NCBI RefSeq assembly: GCF_002729955.1
Contig: NZ_PBYA01000022.1
Location: forward strand, 1-49,050
Direction: 5' to 3'
Length of the DNA: 49,050 nt
DNA from: Salinisphaera sp.
GTDB lineage: Bacteria; Pseudomonadota; Gammaproteobacteria; Nevskiales; Salinisphaeraceae
Position numbers and translations under genes: made by a program
Shown here: piece by piece, positions 8,642-18,027 of the stretch
Position numbering within the stretch: the first letter of the stretch is position 1
Layout: each line of letters opens with the position of its first letter
The notes under the pieces: generated by a model
What the model was told of the DNA's origin: nothing
Database searches by the model: none
What the model saw: only the letters and a program-made list of their open reading frames with translations

Positions 8642-10641
8642 AGTTCGTCTCGGTTGGGCATCGCCTTGCTCTGGCGATGTGGCTTGATGGTTTCTGCGCG
8701 CAGTTGCGCGCCGAGGCGCTGGCGCAGCTTTTGTACGAAGGGATCGTTTTCGATCGAGGCCACGGCGGCCTGCTGGCGCGCCTGGGCGTCTTCCTCGATC
8801 CGCTGAGCGGGCGTATCGCGGGCCTCGTCGACGAATTCGATCGTCAGGCGCGGCGCTTCGCTGGGCGACCACTCTGCAGCGAGCGCCTGTTGCAGCGCGT
8901 CCTTGTTATTGGGCGTTGCGAGAAATTCGTTGGCCCGCGCCAGCGCCAGCACGATCTGGTTTTCGTCCAGGCGCCGACAGATACCGTTGTGGGCTAGCTG
9001 GGCGGCGAAACCGCCCAGTTTCAACCGCTCCACCAGCGTATGCCACTCGTCCGGGCCCATGTTCGCGGCCGGCTCAGTCGGCTCGGGAGTGGACGCTGGC
9101 TGCGCCGGCGTCGGCGCGGCGGCGTCTTCGGCGGGCGCCTCGGCCTGTGGGGCCGCGCTGGGCCGTTCGTCTACGTTCGGTGCTGGCTCGAGTACGGCAT
9201 TTTCGTCGGCATCGGCGAATGACGATGGCTGCTCGGCCGCTTCTTGCTTGGCCGCTGTTTGCTCTGACGGCGCAGCTGCTGGCGAAGAAGCCGGACGGCT
9301 GTCGACACCCTCGGACGGCGCCTGCTCAGCAGCCGGCTTGGACGGCGCTTGCGGCGGGGGCGCTGCGGTATTCCTGCTCGCCCTGGACGGCTGATCGGTA
9401 TCGGGCTTGGCGGTGCCGTTGAGCTGCGCGCGTACCTGGGCGATACCGCTGGCCGGCGCTGACGCCTTGGCTGTCGCGGGCGCGGACGGCGCAGACGGCG
9501 GATCCTGCGCCGAATCGTTATTTGCCTGGGGCGGCGGCGTGCCGCCCACCTCGGCCTCGGCGGGCGCAAAGGCCAGCATGCGCAGCACGCTCATCTTCAC
9601 GCCAACCAGCGGATCCGGCGCGTGGGCCAGATCGCGAATGCCGGCCAGCGCGATGTCGTAGAACAGGTGCACGCTCGCCCGGTCGGCCCGCTCGGCGACC
9701 GGCGCCCAGATTTCGCTGCCGTCGTCGGTGGCCTCGCCCACCACGTGAATGGTGGCGATCTGCTGCCAGGCCGTGGCCAGCGCTTCCAGCAGATAGCGCA
9801 TGTCTATGCCCTGGGCATAAAGCGCGGCCAGCGCATCGAGCGCGGCCGGCGCGCGCGCATCGACAATGGCTTCCACGAGTTCCACCACCCGGCCCTGGCC
9901 GATGGTGCCCAGCATGTCGCGTACCGGTTCGGCCTCGAGCCGGCCGCCGCTGAAGGCAATCGCCTGGTCGAGCAGCGACAGCCCGTCACGCATGCTGCCA
10001 TCGGCCGCGCGCGCAACTTCCACCAGTGCCTGCTCTTCGGCGTCGATGGACTCGGCGTCGACGATATGACGCAGCTGCGCGGCGATCTCTGTAACCGGCA
10101 ATCGCTTGAGCGGAAACTGCAGGCAGCGCGACAGGATCGTGACCGGAATCTTCTCCGGTTCGGTGGTCGCCAGCAGGAACTGCACCCGCGGCGGCGGCTC
10201 TTCGAGCGTCTTGAGCAGCGCGTTGAAGGAATGCTTGGAGAGCATGTGCACCTCGTCGATGAGGTACACCTTGGTCCGCCCCCGCGTGGGCGCGTACTGG
10301 ACGTTGTCCATGAGTTCGCGCGTGTCATCGACGCCGGTACGCGACGCCGCGTCGACTTCGATGAGGTCGACGAAGCGGCCCTCGTCGATCTCGCGACAGG
10401 TGGCACAGGCATCGTCGCCACGACAGGGATGCGCGGTGGTGCCGTGCTCGCAGTTCAGGCATTTCGCGATGATACGTGCGAGCGTCGTCTTGCCCACGCC
10501 GCGGGTGCCGGAAAACAGCAGCGCATGGTGCAGCTTGTCGTGTTCGAGCGCATGGGTGAGCGCGCGCACCACGTGCGTCTGGCCAACGAGTTCGTCGAAA
10601 CGTCGCGGCCGCCAGGTTCGGGCAAGCGCCTGAAAACTCAT
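8638..10641 (-). CDS. dnaX: DNA polymerase III subunit tau (gamma/tau)
   Basis: A 667-residue clamp-loader ATPase that also links polymerase cores to the helicase. It has Walker A GTRGVGKT at 45-52, a zinc module with Cys64, 73, 79 and 82, and Walker B LIDEVH at 127-132. A long alanine/proline/glutamate-rich linker covers about residues 365-530, followed by the tau C-terminal domain. Family knowledge: E. coli makes a short gamma form by -1 frameshifting at A-AAA-AAG. I see no such A-rich heptamer here, so a programmed gamma form is doubtful. The gene heads dnaX-ybaB-recR and lies just downstream of the SRP RNA gene. Confidence 0.97.
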   Translation of the reverse strand: MSFQALARTWRPRRFDELVGQTHVVRALTHALEHDKLHHALLFSGTRGVGKTTLARIIAKCLNCEHGTTAHPCRGDDACATCREIDEGRFVDLIEVDAASRTGVDDTRELMDNVQYAPTRGRTKVYLIDEVHMLSKHSFNALLKTLEEPPPRVQFLLATTEPEKIPVTILSRCLQFPLKRLPVTEIAAQLRHIVDAESIDAEEQALVEVARAADGSMRDGLSLLDQAIAFSGGRLEAEPVRDMLGTIGQGRVVELVEAIVDARAPAALDALAALYAQGIDMRYLLEALATAWQQIATIHVVGEATDDGSEIWAPVAERADRASVHLFYDIALAGIRDLAHAPDPLVGVKMSVLRMLAFAPAEAEVGGTPPPQANNDSAQDPPSAPSAPATAKASAPASGIAQVRAQLNGTAKPDTDQPSRASRNTAAPPPQAPSKPAAEQAPSEGVDSRPASSPAAAPSEQTAAKQEAAEQPSSFADADENAVLEPAPNVDERPSAAPQAEAPAEDAAAPTPAQPASTPEPTEPAANMGPDEWHTLVERLKLGGFAAQLAHNGICRRLDENQIVLALARANEFLATPNNKDALQQALAAEWSPSEAPRLTIEFVDEARDTPAQRIEEDAQARQQAAVASIENDPFVQKLRQRLGAQLRAETIKPHRQSKAMPNRDEL

Positions 10642-10785
10642 GCGCTAGAGGTGCCCGTTTTACACAGATGCGAAAGATGGTGGGTCATGATTCGCTCGGA
10701 TACGCAGCGCCGCCGGACAGCGCACGATGATGGCTCATAAGCTCGACTATCGCGGCGAACGCGGCCGGTTTCAAGCGTAAGAGGT

Positions 10786-10897
10786 GGCGGCCCGCGCCAG
10801 CGACACCCCGGCGCCCGAGTCTGCCGCTGCCGCTGCTCCCTTCCGGGCCTGACGGGGTTCACGGCATGTCGTCGCGGGGGCACCGACGCGGGCCACC
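10786..10897 (-). ncRNA. ffs: Signal recognition particle 4.5S RNA
   Basis: The RNA strand contains the near-invariant SRP core GTCAGGCCCGGAAGGGAGCA (about 10835-10855), which binds the Ffh M domain. The ends pair: GGTGGCCCGCG at the 5' side with CGCGGGCCGCC at the 3' side, one G-U included, giving the long bacterial hairpin of about 112 nt. It directs co-translational targeting of membrane proteins. Location upstream of dnaX is common. The exact ends are estimated from pairing. I could not identify a clear promoter. Confidence 0.93.
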
Positions 10898-11020
10898 ATG
10901 GAAAGCGAAAGAACGTTGCGCAGCGCGGTCGCTGCCTGTCCTGTGGGCGCAGACGATACACAAAAACACACACTTGGGCCAGCCGAAATCGACCGACCCC
11001 GGGTCATATACCCCGTGCTG

Positions 11021-13093
11021 CTAAACCGGGTTTTCGTCAGCGGGCGCCATCAGGCGGCGAAAGGCATCGGCAGGCAGCGGTCGACTGAGCAGAAAGCCCT
11101 GCACCTCGTCACAACCCACGCGCTGGAGATAACGCAGCTGGGATTCCGTCTCCACGCCCTCGGCCACGACCCTGAGCCCCAGCTCATGCGACAGGCGAAT
11201 GATCCAGTCGACGATTTCCGCCCGGGATTCACTGAACGCAGGCAGATCGGCAATGAAGCCGCGGTCGATCTTGATCTGCTGGATCGGCAGCTGCTTGAGA
11301 TAGAACAGGCTGGAATAGCCGGTACCGAAATCGTCGAGTGCGACATCGATGCCCATATGCTTGAACATGCCCATGGCGCTGCGCGCCTGCACGATTTCGC
11401 GCACCGCCAGCGACTCGGTGATCTCGAAGCTGATACAGGACGGGTTCAACCGGTACTTGTCGAGACAGGCCCGGACATGATCCGACAAGGCTTCGTCGCG
11501 AAGACGTACCGCCGACAGGTTCACCGATATGGGCGGCACGCACAGCCCGGCATCCAGCCATTGGCGAATCTGGCGGCCCACCAGATCGAGCACGCGCACC
11601 TCCAGCTCGGTGATCAGTCCGCAGCGCTCGGCGATACCGATGAAGCGCTCCGGCGAGATGAAGCCACGCACCGCGTGCGGCCAGCGCACCAGGGCCTCGG
11701 CCCCCATGAGAGTGCGCTCCCCGGCATGAAATCTTGGCTGAAAATAAACCGCTAGACCGTCGCCGCGAATGGCTTCGCGCAGTTCGCCCTGCAGGGCGAA
11801 ATCGTCCGACATGCGCGCGCCCATGTCTTCGCGATAGCGCTGTACCCGGTTCTTGCCCGCGAGCTTGGCACGATACATCGCCATATCGGCCGCGGCGATC
11901 AGTATCTCGGTATCGGCGCCATCGTTCGGGCACAGCGCGTAGCCGATACTGGCCGCCAGCTCAATACCCTGATATTCGACAGCCGTGATGGCACTCAGGA
12001 TGCGTTCGCAGACAGCGCGCGCCGTCTGGCTCTCGTCCACCGCATCCATGAGGACCACGAATTCGTCGCCGCCGATACGCGCGACCATATCCTGCCTATC
12101 CAGAGATTGGATGAGCAGCTCAGCGATCGTATTGAGCAGCGAATCGCCGGCCCGATGGCCCAGATGGTCGTTGATCGCCTTGAAGCCGTCGATATCGATA
12201 TAGGCAACAGCGAACCCGTCCCCCTGGGTTTTCCAGCTCTCCAGGCGTTTATCGATGCGCTCGTTCAACAACGACCGGTTGGGCAGCCCGGTCAGCGCAT
12301 CGTGGCGGCTGCGATGCAGCAGTTCAGCGTTGGCCTTACTCAAGGAGGCGACCAGATTCGCGGTTTCCGATTCCACCCGGCGGTCCTGTATCGACACCAC
12401 CAGCGCGATGCCCAGAAACACCAGCGTCGAAGCACCCACCAGCGTTGCCAGCAGCATGGAGTCGAGTGCCGCGTTGCCTGCGAAGGCACTACCCGCGGCG
12501 AACCGGGAGGCAGCCATGCCCACGTAGTGAACGGTCGAGATGCTCACCGCGAGCATCAGCGCGGCGACGATCTTGCGCAAAAAGCCGCCGCGCCCACGGG
12601 GCTCGCGCACGAACGACGCACTGTAAATCGCGATGACCGAGGCGCCGAACGATACCGCCACCGAGGCCAGCACGAGCACCGCGTCGTACTCGATCCCCGG
12701 CTCCACGTGCATTGCGTGCATGCCCGTGTAGTGCATGCTGGTGATACCCAGCGTGAGTGTGACGCCACCCGCGAGCCCGCGGCGCAGCGGCTGCCCCAGG
12801 CGTGTTGAAGCGTTCAGAGCGACCGCACTCGCCACGACTGCAATCACCCAGGCGGAGACGATAGTGCGCAGATCGTAGGTGAGATCGACCGGCAACTCGA
12901 AGGCGATCATCGCCACGAAGTGGGTCGCCCACACCCCCGTCCCCAAGGCGAGCGCCCCGGCCAGCAACCAGCCATAGGCACGCCAGCTCTGGCGCGTACC
13001 CACGCGGCTGACCACATCGAAGGCGGTATACGAGGCAAGCGTTGCCACGAGGACCGACAACACGACGAGCCGCGCATCGTAGCCTCCCGACAT
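11021..13093 (-). CDS. Membrane cyclic-di-GMP signalling protein, MHYT-GGDEF-EAL
   Basis: About 690 residues. The N-terminal membrane sensor carries three MHYT-type repeats ([26 protein letters not shown]), proposed to bind copper or a diatomic gas. A GGDEF domain follows with an intact GGDEF at 341-345, then an EAL domain with intact EAL at 466-468 and the [10 protein letters not shown] and EGVE motifs. The RxxD inhibitory site upstream of GGDEF reads DRQD, so product inhibition is probably absent. Both activities could exist; complete EAL motifs favour phosphodiesterase activity. I placed the start at ATG 13093, just before the first membrane segment. A TTG at 13108 behind a G-rich Shine-Dalgarno, or the upstream start at 13189, are possible. 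It may control the exopolysaccharide operon at 14589-19465, by inference only. Confidence 0.92.
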   Translation of the reverse strand: MSGGYDARLVVLSVLVATLASYTAFDVVSRVGTRQSWRAYGWLLAGALALGTGVWATHFVAMIAFELPVDLTYDLRTIVSAWVIAVVASAVALNASTRLGQPLRRGLAGGVTLTLGITSMHYTGMHAMHVEPGIEYDAVLVLASVAVSFGASVIAIYSASFVREPRGRGGFLRKIVAALMLAVSISTVHYVGMAASRFAAGSAFAGNAALDSMLLATLVGASTLVFLGIALVVSIQDRRVESETANLVASLSKANAELLHRSRHDALTGLPNRSLLNERIDKRLESWKTQGDGFAVAYIDIDGFKAINDHLGHRAGDSLLNTIAELLIQSLDRQDMVARIGGDEFVVLMDAVDESQTARAVCERILSAITAVEYQGIELAASIGYALCPNDGADTEILIAAADMAMYRAKLAGKNRVQRYREDMGARMSDDFALQGELREAIRGDGLAVYFQPRFHAGERTLMGAEALVRWPHAVRGFISPERFIGIAERCGLITELEVRVLDLVGRQIRQWLDAGLCVPPISVNLSAVRLRDEALSDHVRACLDKYRLNPSCISFEITESLAVREIVQARSAMGMFKHMGIDVALDDFGTGYSSLFYLKQLPIQQIKIDRGFIADLPAFSESRAEIVDWIIRLSHELGLRVVAEGVETESQLRYLQRVGCDEVQGFLLSRPLPADAFRRLMAPADENPV

Positions 13094-13240
13094 ATAAACG
13101 CTTTGCAACGCGTTGCCCCCCAAAATAAGTCCCCTTGTCGGCGCCTGCCGGATCGGCGTCGCCGCGATGACAACTATCGTGTTTGCCACGCAGCGCGTGC
13201 GTTGCGCGCCGTTACGTGGGTGATTTTAAAGCTGCAGCTT

Positions 13241-13259
13241 ACACCGTACTGCACGGTGT
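13241..13259. promoter_or_regulatory. Dyad in the divergent control region
   Basis: ACACCGT (13241-13247) and ACGGTGT (13253-13259) form a perfect 7-bp inverted repeat with a five-base centre. It lies between the MHYT-GGDEF-EAL gene and the small secreted protein gene, where a shared regulator could bind. No protein can be assigned. Confidence 0.4.
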
Positions 13260-13396
13260 TTATCACAAACTCGTTTTAGAGGGCTATATAAGTCCCTTCG
13301 ACCACGGCCATTTTTTGTAAAGCACTACGCGCATTTGCGCTGCGCCACGGACAATGTTCTATTGGCAGACCTATGCCTCAGCGACCCCAGGACATC

Positions 13397-13672
13397 ATGA
13401 AGAGTGTATATCTCGGAATCGGGCTGGTTCTTGCCCTGACCCTTACGCCGGCCTCGGCGGATACGGAATGCCGTAAATCGGCGGAAGGCGACGTAAGCTG
13501 TCAGCGCGTACCGGAAGACAGCACGCTCGATTCGAAAACCACGGATCAGGAAGTCGATCATCCGTCGGTGCAAGGCGAGCCGGAACCCACTGAGCACGAA
13601 CAAGAGAAAACGCAGGGCGGGAACGTCGGCGACAAGTCGACCCAAAGCAAGGATCCAGGCATCACCTACTGA
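13397..13672 (+). CDS. Small secreted hypothetical protein
   Basis: A 91-residue protein I do not recognise. It starts with a clear signal peptide (MKSVYLGIGLVLALTLTPASA), predicted to be cut before Asp22. The mature part has two cysteines (Cys25 and Cys35) that could form a small disulfide loop, then a long hydrophilic tail rich in Glu, Asp, Lys, Gln, Ser and Thr, probably disordered. The ATG at 13397 follows CCAGGA at suitable spacing, supporting real translation. It stands alone, convergent with tRNA-Ser. A GC-rich stem CGGGCGC/GCGCCCG (13683-13709) followed by TATTAT may terminate it. A periplasmic or secreted location is inferred from the signal alone. Confidence 0.7.
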   Translation: MKSVYLGIGLVLALTLTPASADTECRKSAEGDVSCQRVPEDSTLDSKTTDQEVDHPSVQGEPEPTEHEQEKTQGGNVGDKSTQSKDPGITY

Positions 13673-13732
13673 TGCACAGCAGCGGGCGCGGCCTGCGGCG
13701 CTGCGCCCGTATTATCGCCTGCGATTTGCCGT

Positions 13733-13825
<93 letters not shown>

Positions 13826-13839
13826 GTTACGGGCTGCGC

Positions 13840-13845
13840 ATTGTA
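13840..13845 (-). promoter_or_regulatory. -10 box of tRNA-Ser
   Basis: On the minus strand TACAAT lies 14 bp upstream of the tRNA 5' end. The same TACAAT occurs before the first tRNA-like unit (14065-14070) and a variant CACAAT before the second, so the promoter was copied with the units. No good -35 hexamer is visible at standard spacing. Confidence 0.55.
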
Positions 13846-13848
13846 TCG

Positions 13849-13871
13849 TAAAAACAGCCCTTACGGGCTGT
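13849..13871 (-). terminator. Rho-independent terminator after the first tRNA-Ser-like unit
   Basis: On the minus strand ACAGCCC-GTAA-GGGCTGT is a perfect 7-bp hairpin followed by TTTT. It begins right at the 3' end of the unit 13872-14051 and separates it from tRNA-Ser. A decayed version of the same hairpin (about 14075-14095) follows the second unit. Confidence 0.8.
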
Positions 13872-14051
13872 CGGAGAGGGAGGGATTGTTGAAGCTCGCT
13901 GTTTGCGATCTTCAATCCTGGCGGACTCACATGCTTCGCATGTTCGCGTCAGCTGCGGTGCAGCTGGTCGAACCCTCGGTATGGGCCTCGATTATTGAAG
14001 GCGCACACACGCTTTCCAAGCGTGCTCCTTCGACCGCTCGGACACCTCTCC
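13872..14051 (-). pseudogene. tRNA-Ser-like unit 1 with an insertion in the T loop
   Basis: This 180-nt unit copies the tRNA-Ser acceptor, D arm and anticodon arm almost exactly, still with anticodon GGA. About 81 bp (13887-13967) split the T loop between GGGTTCGA and ATCCC. The acceptor still pairs perfectly (GGAGAGG/CCTCTCC), but the 3' end reads ACA instead of CCA. The variable arm is replaced by a sequence ending AATAATCGAGGC. The insert folds into hairpins: CAGCTGC/GCAGCTG, ACATGC/GCATGT and TTGAAG/CTTCAA. It keeps a -10 box and a perfect terminator, so it may be transcribed. It could be a dead tRNA copy or a derived structured RNA. It is not a protein gene, although spurious frames run through it. 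Confidence 0.75.
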
Positions 14052-14095
14052 GTTACGGCTGCGCATTGTATCGTAAAAAGAGCCCTTACGGGTGT

Positions 14096-14263
14096 CGGAG
14101 CGGGAGGGATTGTTCGCGATCTTCAATCCTGGCGGACTCACATGCGAAGCATGTTCGCGTGGGCTGCGACGCAGCGGGTCGAACCCTCGGCACGGGCCTC
14201 GATTATTGAAGGCGCACACACGCTTTCCAGGCGTGCTCCTTCGACCGCTCGGACACCTCTTCC
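14096..14263 (-). pseudogene. tRNA-Ser-like unit 2 with an insertion in the T loop
   Basis: A second 168-nt copy of the same altered tRNA-Ser, with anticodon GGA, the same replaced variable arm and a 68-bp insert (14111-14178) at the same point of the T loop. The acceptor has decayed: the 5' side has an extra A (GGAAGAGG) and the 3' side reads CCGCTCC, so pairing is poor. The ACATGC/GCATGT hairpin and the GCTGC/GCAGC stem core persist with different loop bases. Its terminator is degraded. It looks like an older or non-functional sibling of the unit at 13872-14051. Confidence 0.7.
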
Positions 14264-14508
14264 GTTACGATTGCGCATTGTGTCGTAAACAAGGCGTACG
14301 GTGTGGCGCTAGGCATCGAACGGGCCCCAACCTTGGCCACCGGCCTCTGGCCATTCGCGGCGGTTATCGGACTCAATGGCCGCGTTCGGCCTTCAAGCAC
14401 CCGCGCGATGCAGGTCGGCGTGGCCGGAGGCACGCAGGCGCGCATCCGACAATTCGGGGTGCATGGTCGGGACATGCGATGAATTGGGTCTCGCAGGCTG
14501 CGGTCGTA

Positions 14509-14538
14509 GTTGGATTACGCTTCGCTAATCCAACCTAC
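14509..14538 (-). repeat. Solitary type A REP-like palindrome
   Basis: One minus-orientation copy, GTTGGATTACGC...AATCCAACCTAC, 50 bp downstream of the lipoprotein stop codon. No type B partner is nearby. The rest of 14264-14508 holds no recognised feature. Confidence 0.85.
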
Positions 14539-14588
14539 GCTGGCTACACGCTGGCTGCGTGTGAACAGCCAGTCGGGGAAACCGGGTT

Positions 14589-14870
14589 TTAGCTGCTCAT
14601 CGCCGGACGTGTGGCCAGGCAGCGGGCGGCCGGGTCTTCGGCATCGCGATCGGCGGGCACTTCGTCGAAATAACCCACCGGCCCGGCGGCCACATCGGGA
14701 ATGCGCATGCTCGGGTCGGGCCGCGGGGCGTCCAGGCCGGGCGGGCTTGTCAGCGGCGGAAAGGATTGCGCGCTCATATAGGGCTGCGTCTTCAGGCAAG
14801 CGGGCGTCGAACTGCAGGCCGCGAGGCCCAGCAGGCCCGTCGCGAATACGGGAAGAAGCAATTTTTTCAC
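14589..14870 (-). CDS. Small lipoprotein downstream of yjbH
   Basis: A 93-residue predicted lipoprotein. From the GTG at 14870, preceded by GTGGAG, the product begins with a basic, hydrophobic signal ending in the lipobox LAAC, so Cys19 would be acylated. The mature part is proline-rich (FPPLTSPPGLDAPRPDPSMRIPDV), resembling the extended N-terminus of outer-membrane assembly lipoproteins such as BamC, though it is too short to be BamC. It is 110 bp after yjbH on the same strand and may be a fifth member of the gfc operon or an independent gene. A longer frame from 14981 would bury the signal peptide and is unlikely. Confidence 0.75.
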   Translation of the reverse strand: MKKLLLPVFATGLLGLAACSSTPACLKTQPYMSAQSFPPLTSPPGLDAPRPDPSMRIPDVAAGPVGYFDEVPADRDAEDPAARCLATRPAMSS

Positions 14871-14980
14871 GGATACTCCACTAAATCGGCCGCTGGGCAT
14901 ACGCGGTTTCACGCCGCCCGCTGGGCGCATCCTATCACTGCCCTCGCCTTTGAGCATGTGTACGTAGCCTGACTTCGCCA

Positions 14981-17155
14981 TCAGCGTTTGACGTCTTCGT
15001 AGTTTTCCCAGTAATCGTCAATCGCGCGCATGTCGGTCAGCCCGTAAAGCGAATAGCGGCGTGCCAGCTGCGCGCCGCCGTCGCGTGTGAGCGGCTGCCA
15101 ACCCACCGCGGCATAGCCGCGCGACGACTTGTTGAAGAACAGGTCGAGCGGCATGCTCAGGTAGATGCCCTTGTCGAAGCCGCCTTCGCCGTAGTCGTCG
15201 CCGGCGTCGGTGAAGGTGGCGAAGGCGCCCAGCCGCACGCCCGATTCAAACTCACGCGAAAAGTCGATCGTGGTACCGATGTCCTCGGCCAGATAACGGC
15301 CGACGCTGACTTTGGCAAGCACGTCCTTGAAGCCGGTATCGATATAGGCGGTTGCGTTGCCGACCCAGGTTTCATAGTCGCGCAAACCGAACTGCGTATC
15401 GAAGTCGCGCTGGCGGACCCAGTTGGCATCGAAACCGAGGGCGACACGGCTGTTGAACGGCCGATACATGATCTCGCCGCCCGCACCCGCGTACATTTGC
15501 TCCAGATAGCCCGCATAGGCCATGCCGAACCAGTTGTCGGCAAGGCGCGCGGTGCGCGTGTACTGGAGGTTGTAGATGCCCAGCTCGGTTTCGTCGAGGT
15601 ACTGGGCAATAAAGGTGCGTACACGCGGCAGATCGGAGTCGGCGATATAGTCGAACTGATCGAAGTTATCGAGCAGCGTGTAGCCCAGCGTACCGGAGAA
15701 CCAGCCGTGGTCGTCGGTCTTGAGCTGGGTATCCAGCTTGGCGAGCACCTGGTAGAGATAGCCGTCCGGACCGCCATAGTTCTGGCGGAAACCGGGCGAG
15801 AAGCGCCAGCTGAACACCTTGCCGAAATCGTCGTACAGCGGCTGCTCGGTTTCGCGTTGGGCGCGCTTGCTCGAAGATGCCACCGAAGCGACGCCGTAAC
15901 GGTAGTCCTGATCGCTGAACACGCTGCCGGGGTTAACGATGAAAGGATCGGCCGGCAACGGCTCACGCGGCAGTACGTCTTCGCGCGAGACAATGCCCCG
16001 TTCGACCCAGCGATAACGAAACTGCTCGATATCGGCATCGGCAAAATTGTGCAGGATTCGATTGGCGCGCAGCTCGGCTTCGGCCGTATTGCGGTACCGG
16101 TTGGGCGAACCTTCCACCACCAGCGATTTGCCGTCGCGCGAAATACGACGGGTGGCGATACCGGCGTTGGCGGATAGCTGCTTGGCGGCTTCGTCCCAGC
16201 CCTGGCCCTGTTCGCGCGCGGCGCCGGGCTTGCCTACGGCGACCGGCGGCGGGTCGCTCTTGGGCTGCATGATCGTGGCCAGGTTGACGCTCAGCGTTGC
16301 CCCAAGCATCGCCGTATTGCCGCGCTCCCAGGCCGCCGAAAGCGTCAGATTATCGTTGACCTGCAGGCGGGCGCCGACGTTAATCGGCGAATCCTGCTCC
16401 TGCGGGTTGTTGAGCGGCTCGCTTTCGTAGTCGTTGCCCTCGTATTCGATCTGCAACGTCAACGGCTCAAACGGGGTGTGGTACTGGATCCCCCCGAACA
16501 CGCTCGTGCGCCCGGAAAACAGCTGTTTCAGATTGAAGTCGCCGCCCTGGCCCGTGTCCTCGTCGATACGCTCCTTGTAGCGTTCCGAAAAAACGCCGAT
16601 GGGGTTACCCAGATCGCCACGCGAGCCCAGATAGCCCCATCCCAGGCCCAGACTGAAATCGAAGTCGTACCAACGCTTGTTGGCTACGAGGTATTCGCTA
16701 CTGAACAGGCCCGTGCCGCCGAAATCCCGAAAGCCCAGTGATACTTCCGGCGTATAGGTGCGCTCGTCGAGCAGCGAGAATTTCACGTCGACGCCCTTGT
16801 CGAGGTAATCCCGATCGCCCGCGATGGAACGCCCGTACAAGCGGTTGCCGATCTGCGTATAGCGAAACCCTGCCTCCATCCATTCGAACGGCTGGAAGCT
16901 GAAGCCGTAATGGGTATAGGGGTCGACTTCACTGTAGGTGAACGAAAACGTACCCACCGGGGCCATACGGGCAGTCGGCGTCTCGAGCAGACCGACACCG
17001 CCGTAATCGGCCTGGAATACCGGGGATACGTCGCTGTCGGGCACGTCCGTTTCTTCGGCACATACGTGCGTGGCCGGCAGGCAAACCAGCAGCGAGCCAC
17101 AAAGCGCGCAGAAACGCTGGCGTATGCGGCGGACTTTCGGCGAATCCCCGCTCAT
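14981..17155 (-). CDS. yjbH: Outer-membrane exopolysaccharide protein, YjbH/GfcD family
   Basis: A 724-residue predicted outer-membrane beta-barrel of the YjbH family, linked in E. coli to secretion of an exopolysaccharide (yjbEFGH and gfcABCD operons). A signal peptide covers about residues 1-33. The family-typical start of the mature region is ADYGGVGLLETPTARMAPVG, followed by FSFTYSEVDPYTHYGFSFQP. Alternating aromatic strands fill the C-terminal half. Its ATG overlaps the gfcC stop codon as ATGA, so the two are translationally coupled. Length is as expected for the family. The exact polysaccharide is unknown and no glycosyltransferase gene is present in the window. Confidence 0.92.
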   Translation of the reverse strand: MSGDSPKVRRIRQRFCALCGSLLVCLPATHVCAEETDVPDSDVSPVFQADYGGVGLLETPTARMAPVGTFSFTYSEVDPYTHYGFSFQPFEWMEAGFRYTQIGNRLYGRSIAGDRDYLDKGVDVKFSLLDERTYTPEVSLGFRDFGGTGLFSSEYLVANKRWYDFDFSLGLGWGYLGSRGDLGNPIGVFSERYKERIDEDTGQGGDFNLKQLFSGRTSVFGGIQYHTPFEPLTLQIEYEGNDYESEPLNNPQEQDSPINVGARLQVNDNLTLSAAWERGNTAMLGATLSVNLATIMQPKSDPPPVAVGKPGAAREQGQGWDEAAKQLSANAGIATRRISRDGKSLVVEGSPNRYRNTAEAELRANRILHNFADADIEQFRYRWVERGIVSREDVLPREPLPADPFIVNPGSVFSDQDYRYGVASVASSSKRAQRETEQPLYDDFGKVFSWRFSPGFRQNYGGPDGYLYQVLAKLDTQLKTDDHGWFSGTLGYTLLDNFDQFDYIADSDLPRVRTFIAQYLDETELGIYNLQYTRTARLADNWFGMAYAGYLEQMYAGAGGEIMYRPFNSRVALGFDANWVRQRDFDTQFGLRDYETWVGNATAYIDTGFKDVLAKVSVGRYLAEDIGTTIDFSREFESGVRLGAFATFTDAGDDYGEGGFDKGIYLSMPLDLFFNKSSRGYAAVGWQPLTRDGGAQLARRYSLYGLTDMRAIDDYWENYEDVKR

Positions 17156-17979
17156 TGCGTGCTCCCGGTATGCGCAAGCCTCATTTCGGTACAGTTTTCG
17201 CCCGACGGCGCATGCGCCAGTATTTCCGCGATGGTATTACGAATCCAGGGAAAGGCCTCGCCGCCCAGCGGCAGTGGCAGCACCACGCGCGCGCCCGGCA
17301 ACAGGGCCGTGTCGCTGTAGTTGAACGCCGCCTGGCCGTAGCGGCGAATCTCGCCGTTGGGTGCGACTACACTCACCACCTTGATTCCGCGAACGTTCAT
17401 GGCATCGCTCTTTGCAAGTCCCGACAGCGTCAGCCCCGTACGCCAGGGCGTACGCTGCACGCCGTCGGCCGACCAGACTTCCACCCAGTCCGGCACCTCG
17501 CACGTCCCGATGGCCGCGACCTCGGCTATGGGCGGGTTGCGCAGCGGGTTCGCCATGAGCCATGCCGGGCCCCAGTCGCCGGGTTCTCTGAACACGCTGA
17601 CCTGCGAAAGCCGCGACTTCCATTGATCGAGCGCGTCCACGAGCTTCGCGTAGCCGCTGCCCTCCAGCCGCCAACGTAGGTCATCGAGCTCACGAAAGAG
17701 CTCGTCGCGCTTGACGCGCATGCGATCAGCCGTTGGCGTGGCGCGTAGATAACTGTAAGGCGCGCTGCTTTGTGCCAGCGATGGGAACGCCAGCCATGCC
17801 TGAAGCACGGTGGTGAATCCGGCGGAGGGCGTGGCATCGGGCACCTGCGGCGCACCAGTGGGCGCCACCTCGCTTTGCTGGCCATGGCAAGCAAAGCTTA
17901 GACAGAGTGCAATAACGCTACAGGTATAGACCCAACGCAGGCGCCGATGGTGCCCAGCGCTCTTGACGCGGCTTTGCAT
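17152..17979 (-). CDS. gfcC: Periplasmic exopolysaccharide protein, GfcC/YjbG family
   Basis: A 275-residue periplasmic protein of the GfcC family, whose known structures have ubiquitin-like folds and are related to the Wza polysaccharide export system. It has a hydrophobic signal (VYTCSVIALCLSFACHG), a helical region about 80-135, and the beta-rich GRIKV/PNGEIRRYGQAAFNY part with a final LLPGARVVLPLPL. The start at 17979 follows GGGGAG. It lies between gfcB (48 bp gap) and yjbH (4-bp overlap), the conserved operon order. Confidence 0.9.
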   Translation of the reverse strand: MQSRVKSAGHHRRLRWVYTCSVIALCLSFACHGQQSEVAPTGAPQVPDATPSAGFTTVLQAWLAFPSLAQSSAPYSYLRATPTADRMRVKRDELFRELDDLRWRLEGSGYAKLVDALDQWKSRLSQVSVFREPGDWGPAWLMANPLRNPPIAEVAAIGTCEVPDWVEVWSADGVQRTPWRTGLTLSGLAKSDAMNVRGIKVVSVVAPNGEIRRYGQAAFNYSDTALLPGARVVLPLPLGGEAFPWIRNTIAEILAHAPSGENCTEMRLAHTGSTQ

Positions 17980-18027
17980 GCCCTGCTTCTCCCCAAATCA
18001 CGCGAGTGCTCGCGCCAAGTATTCGCG

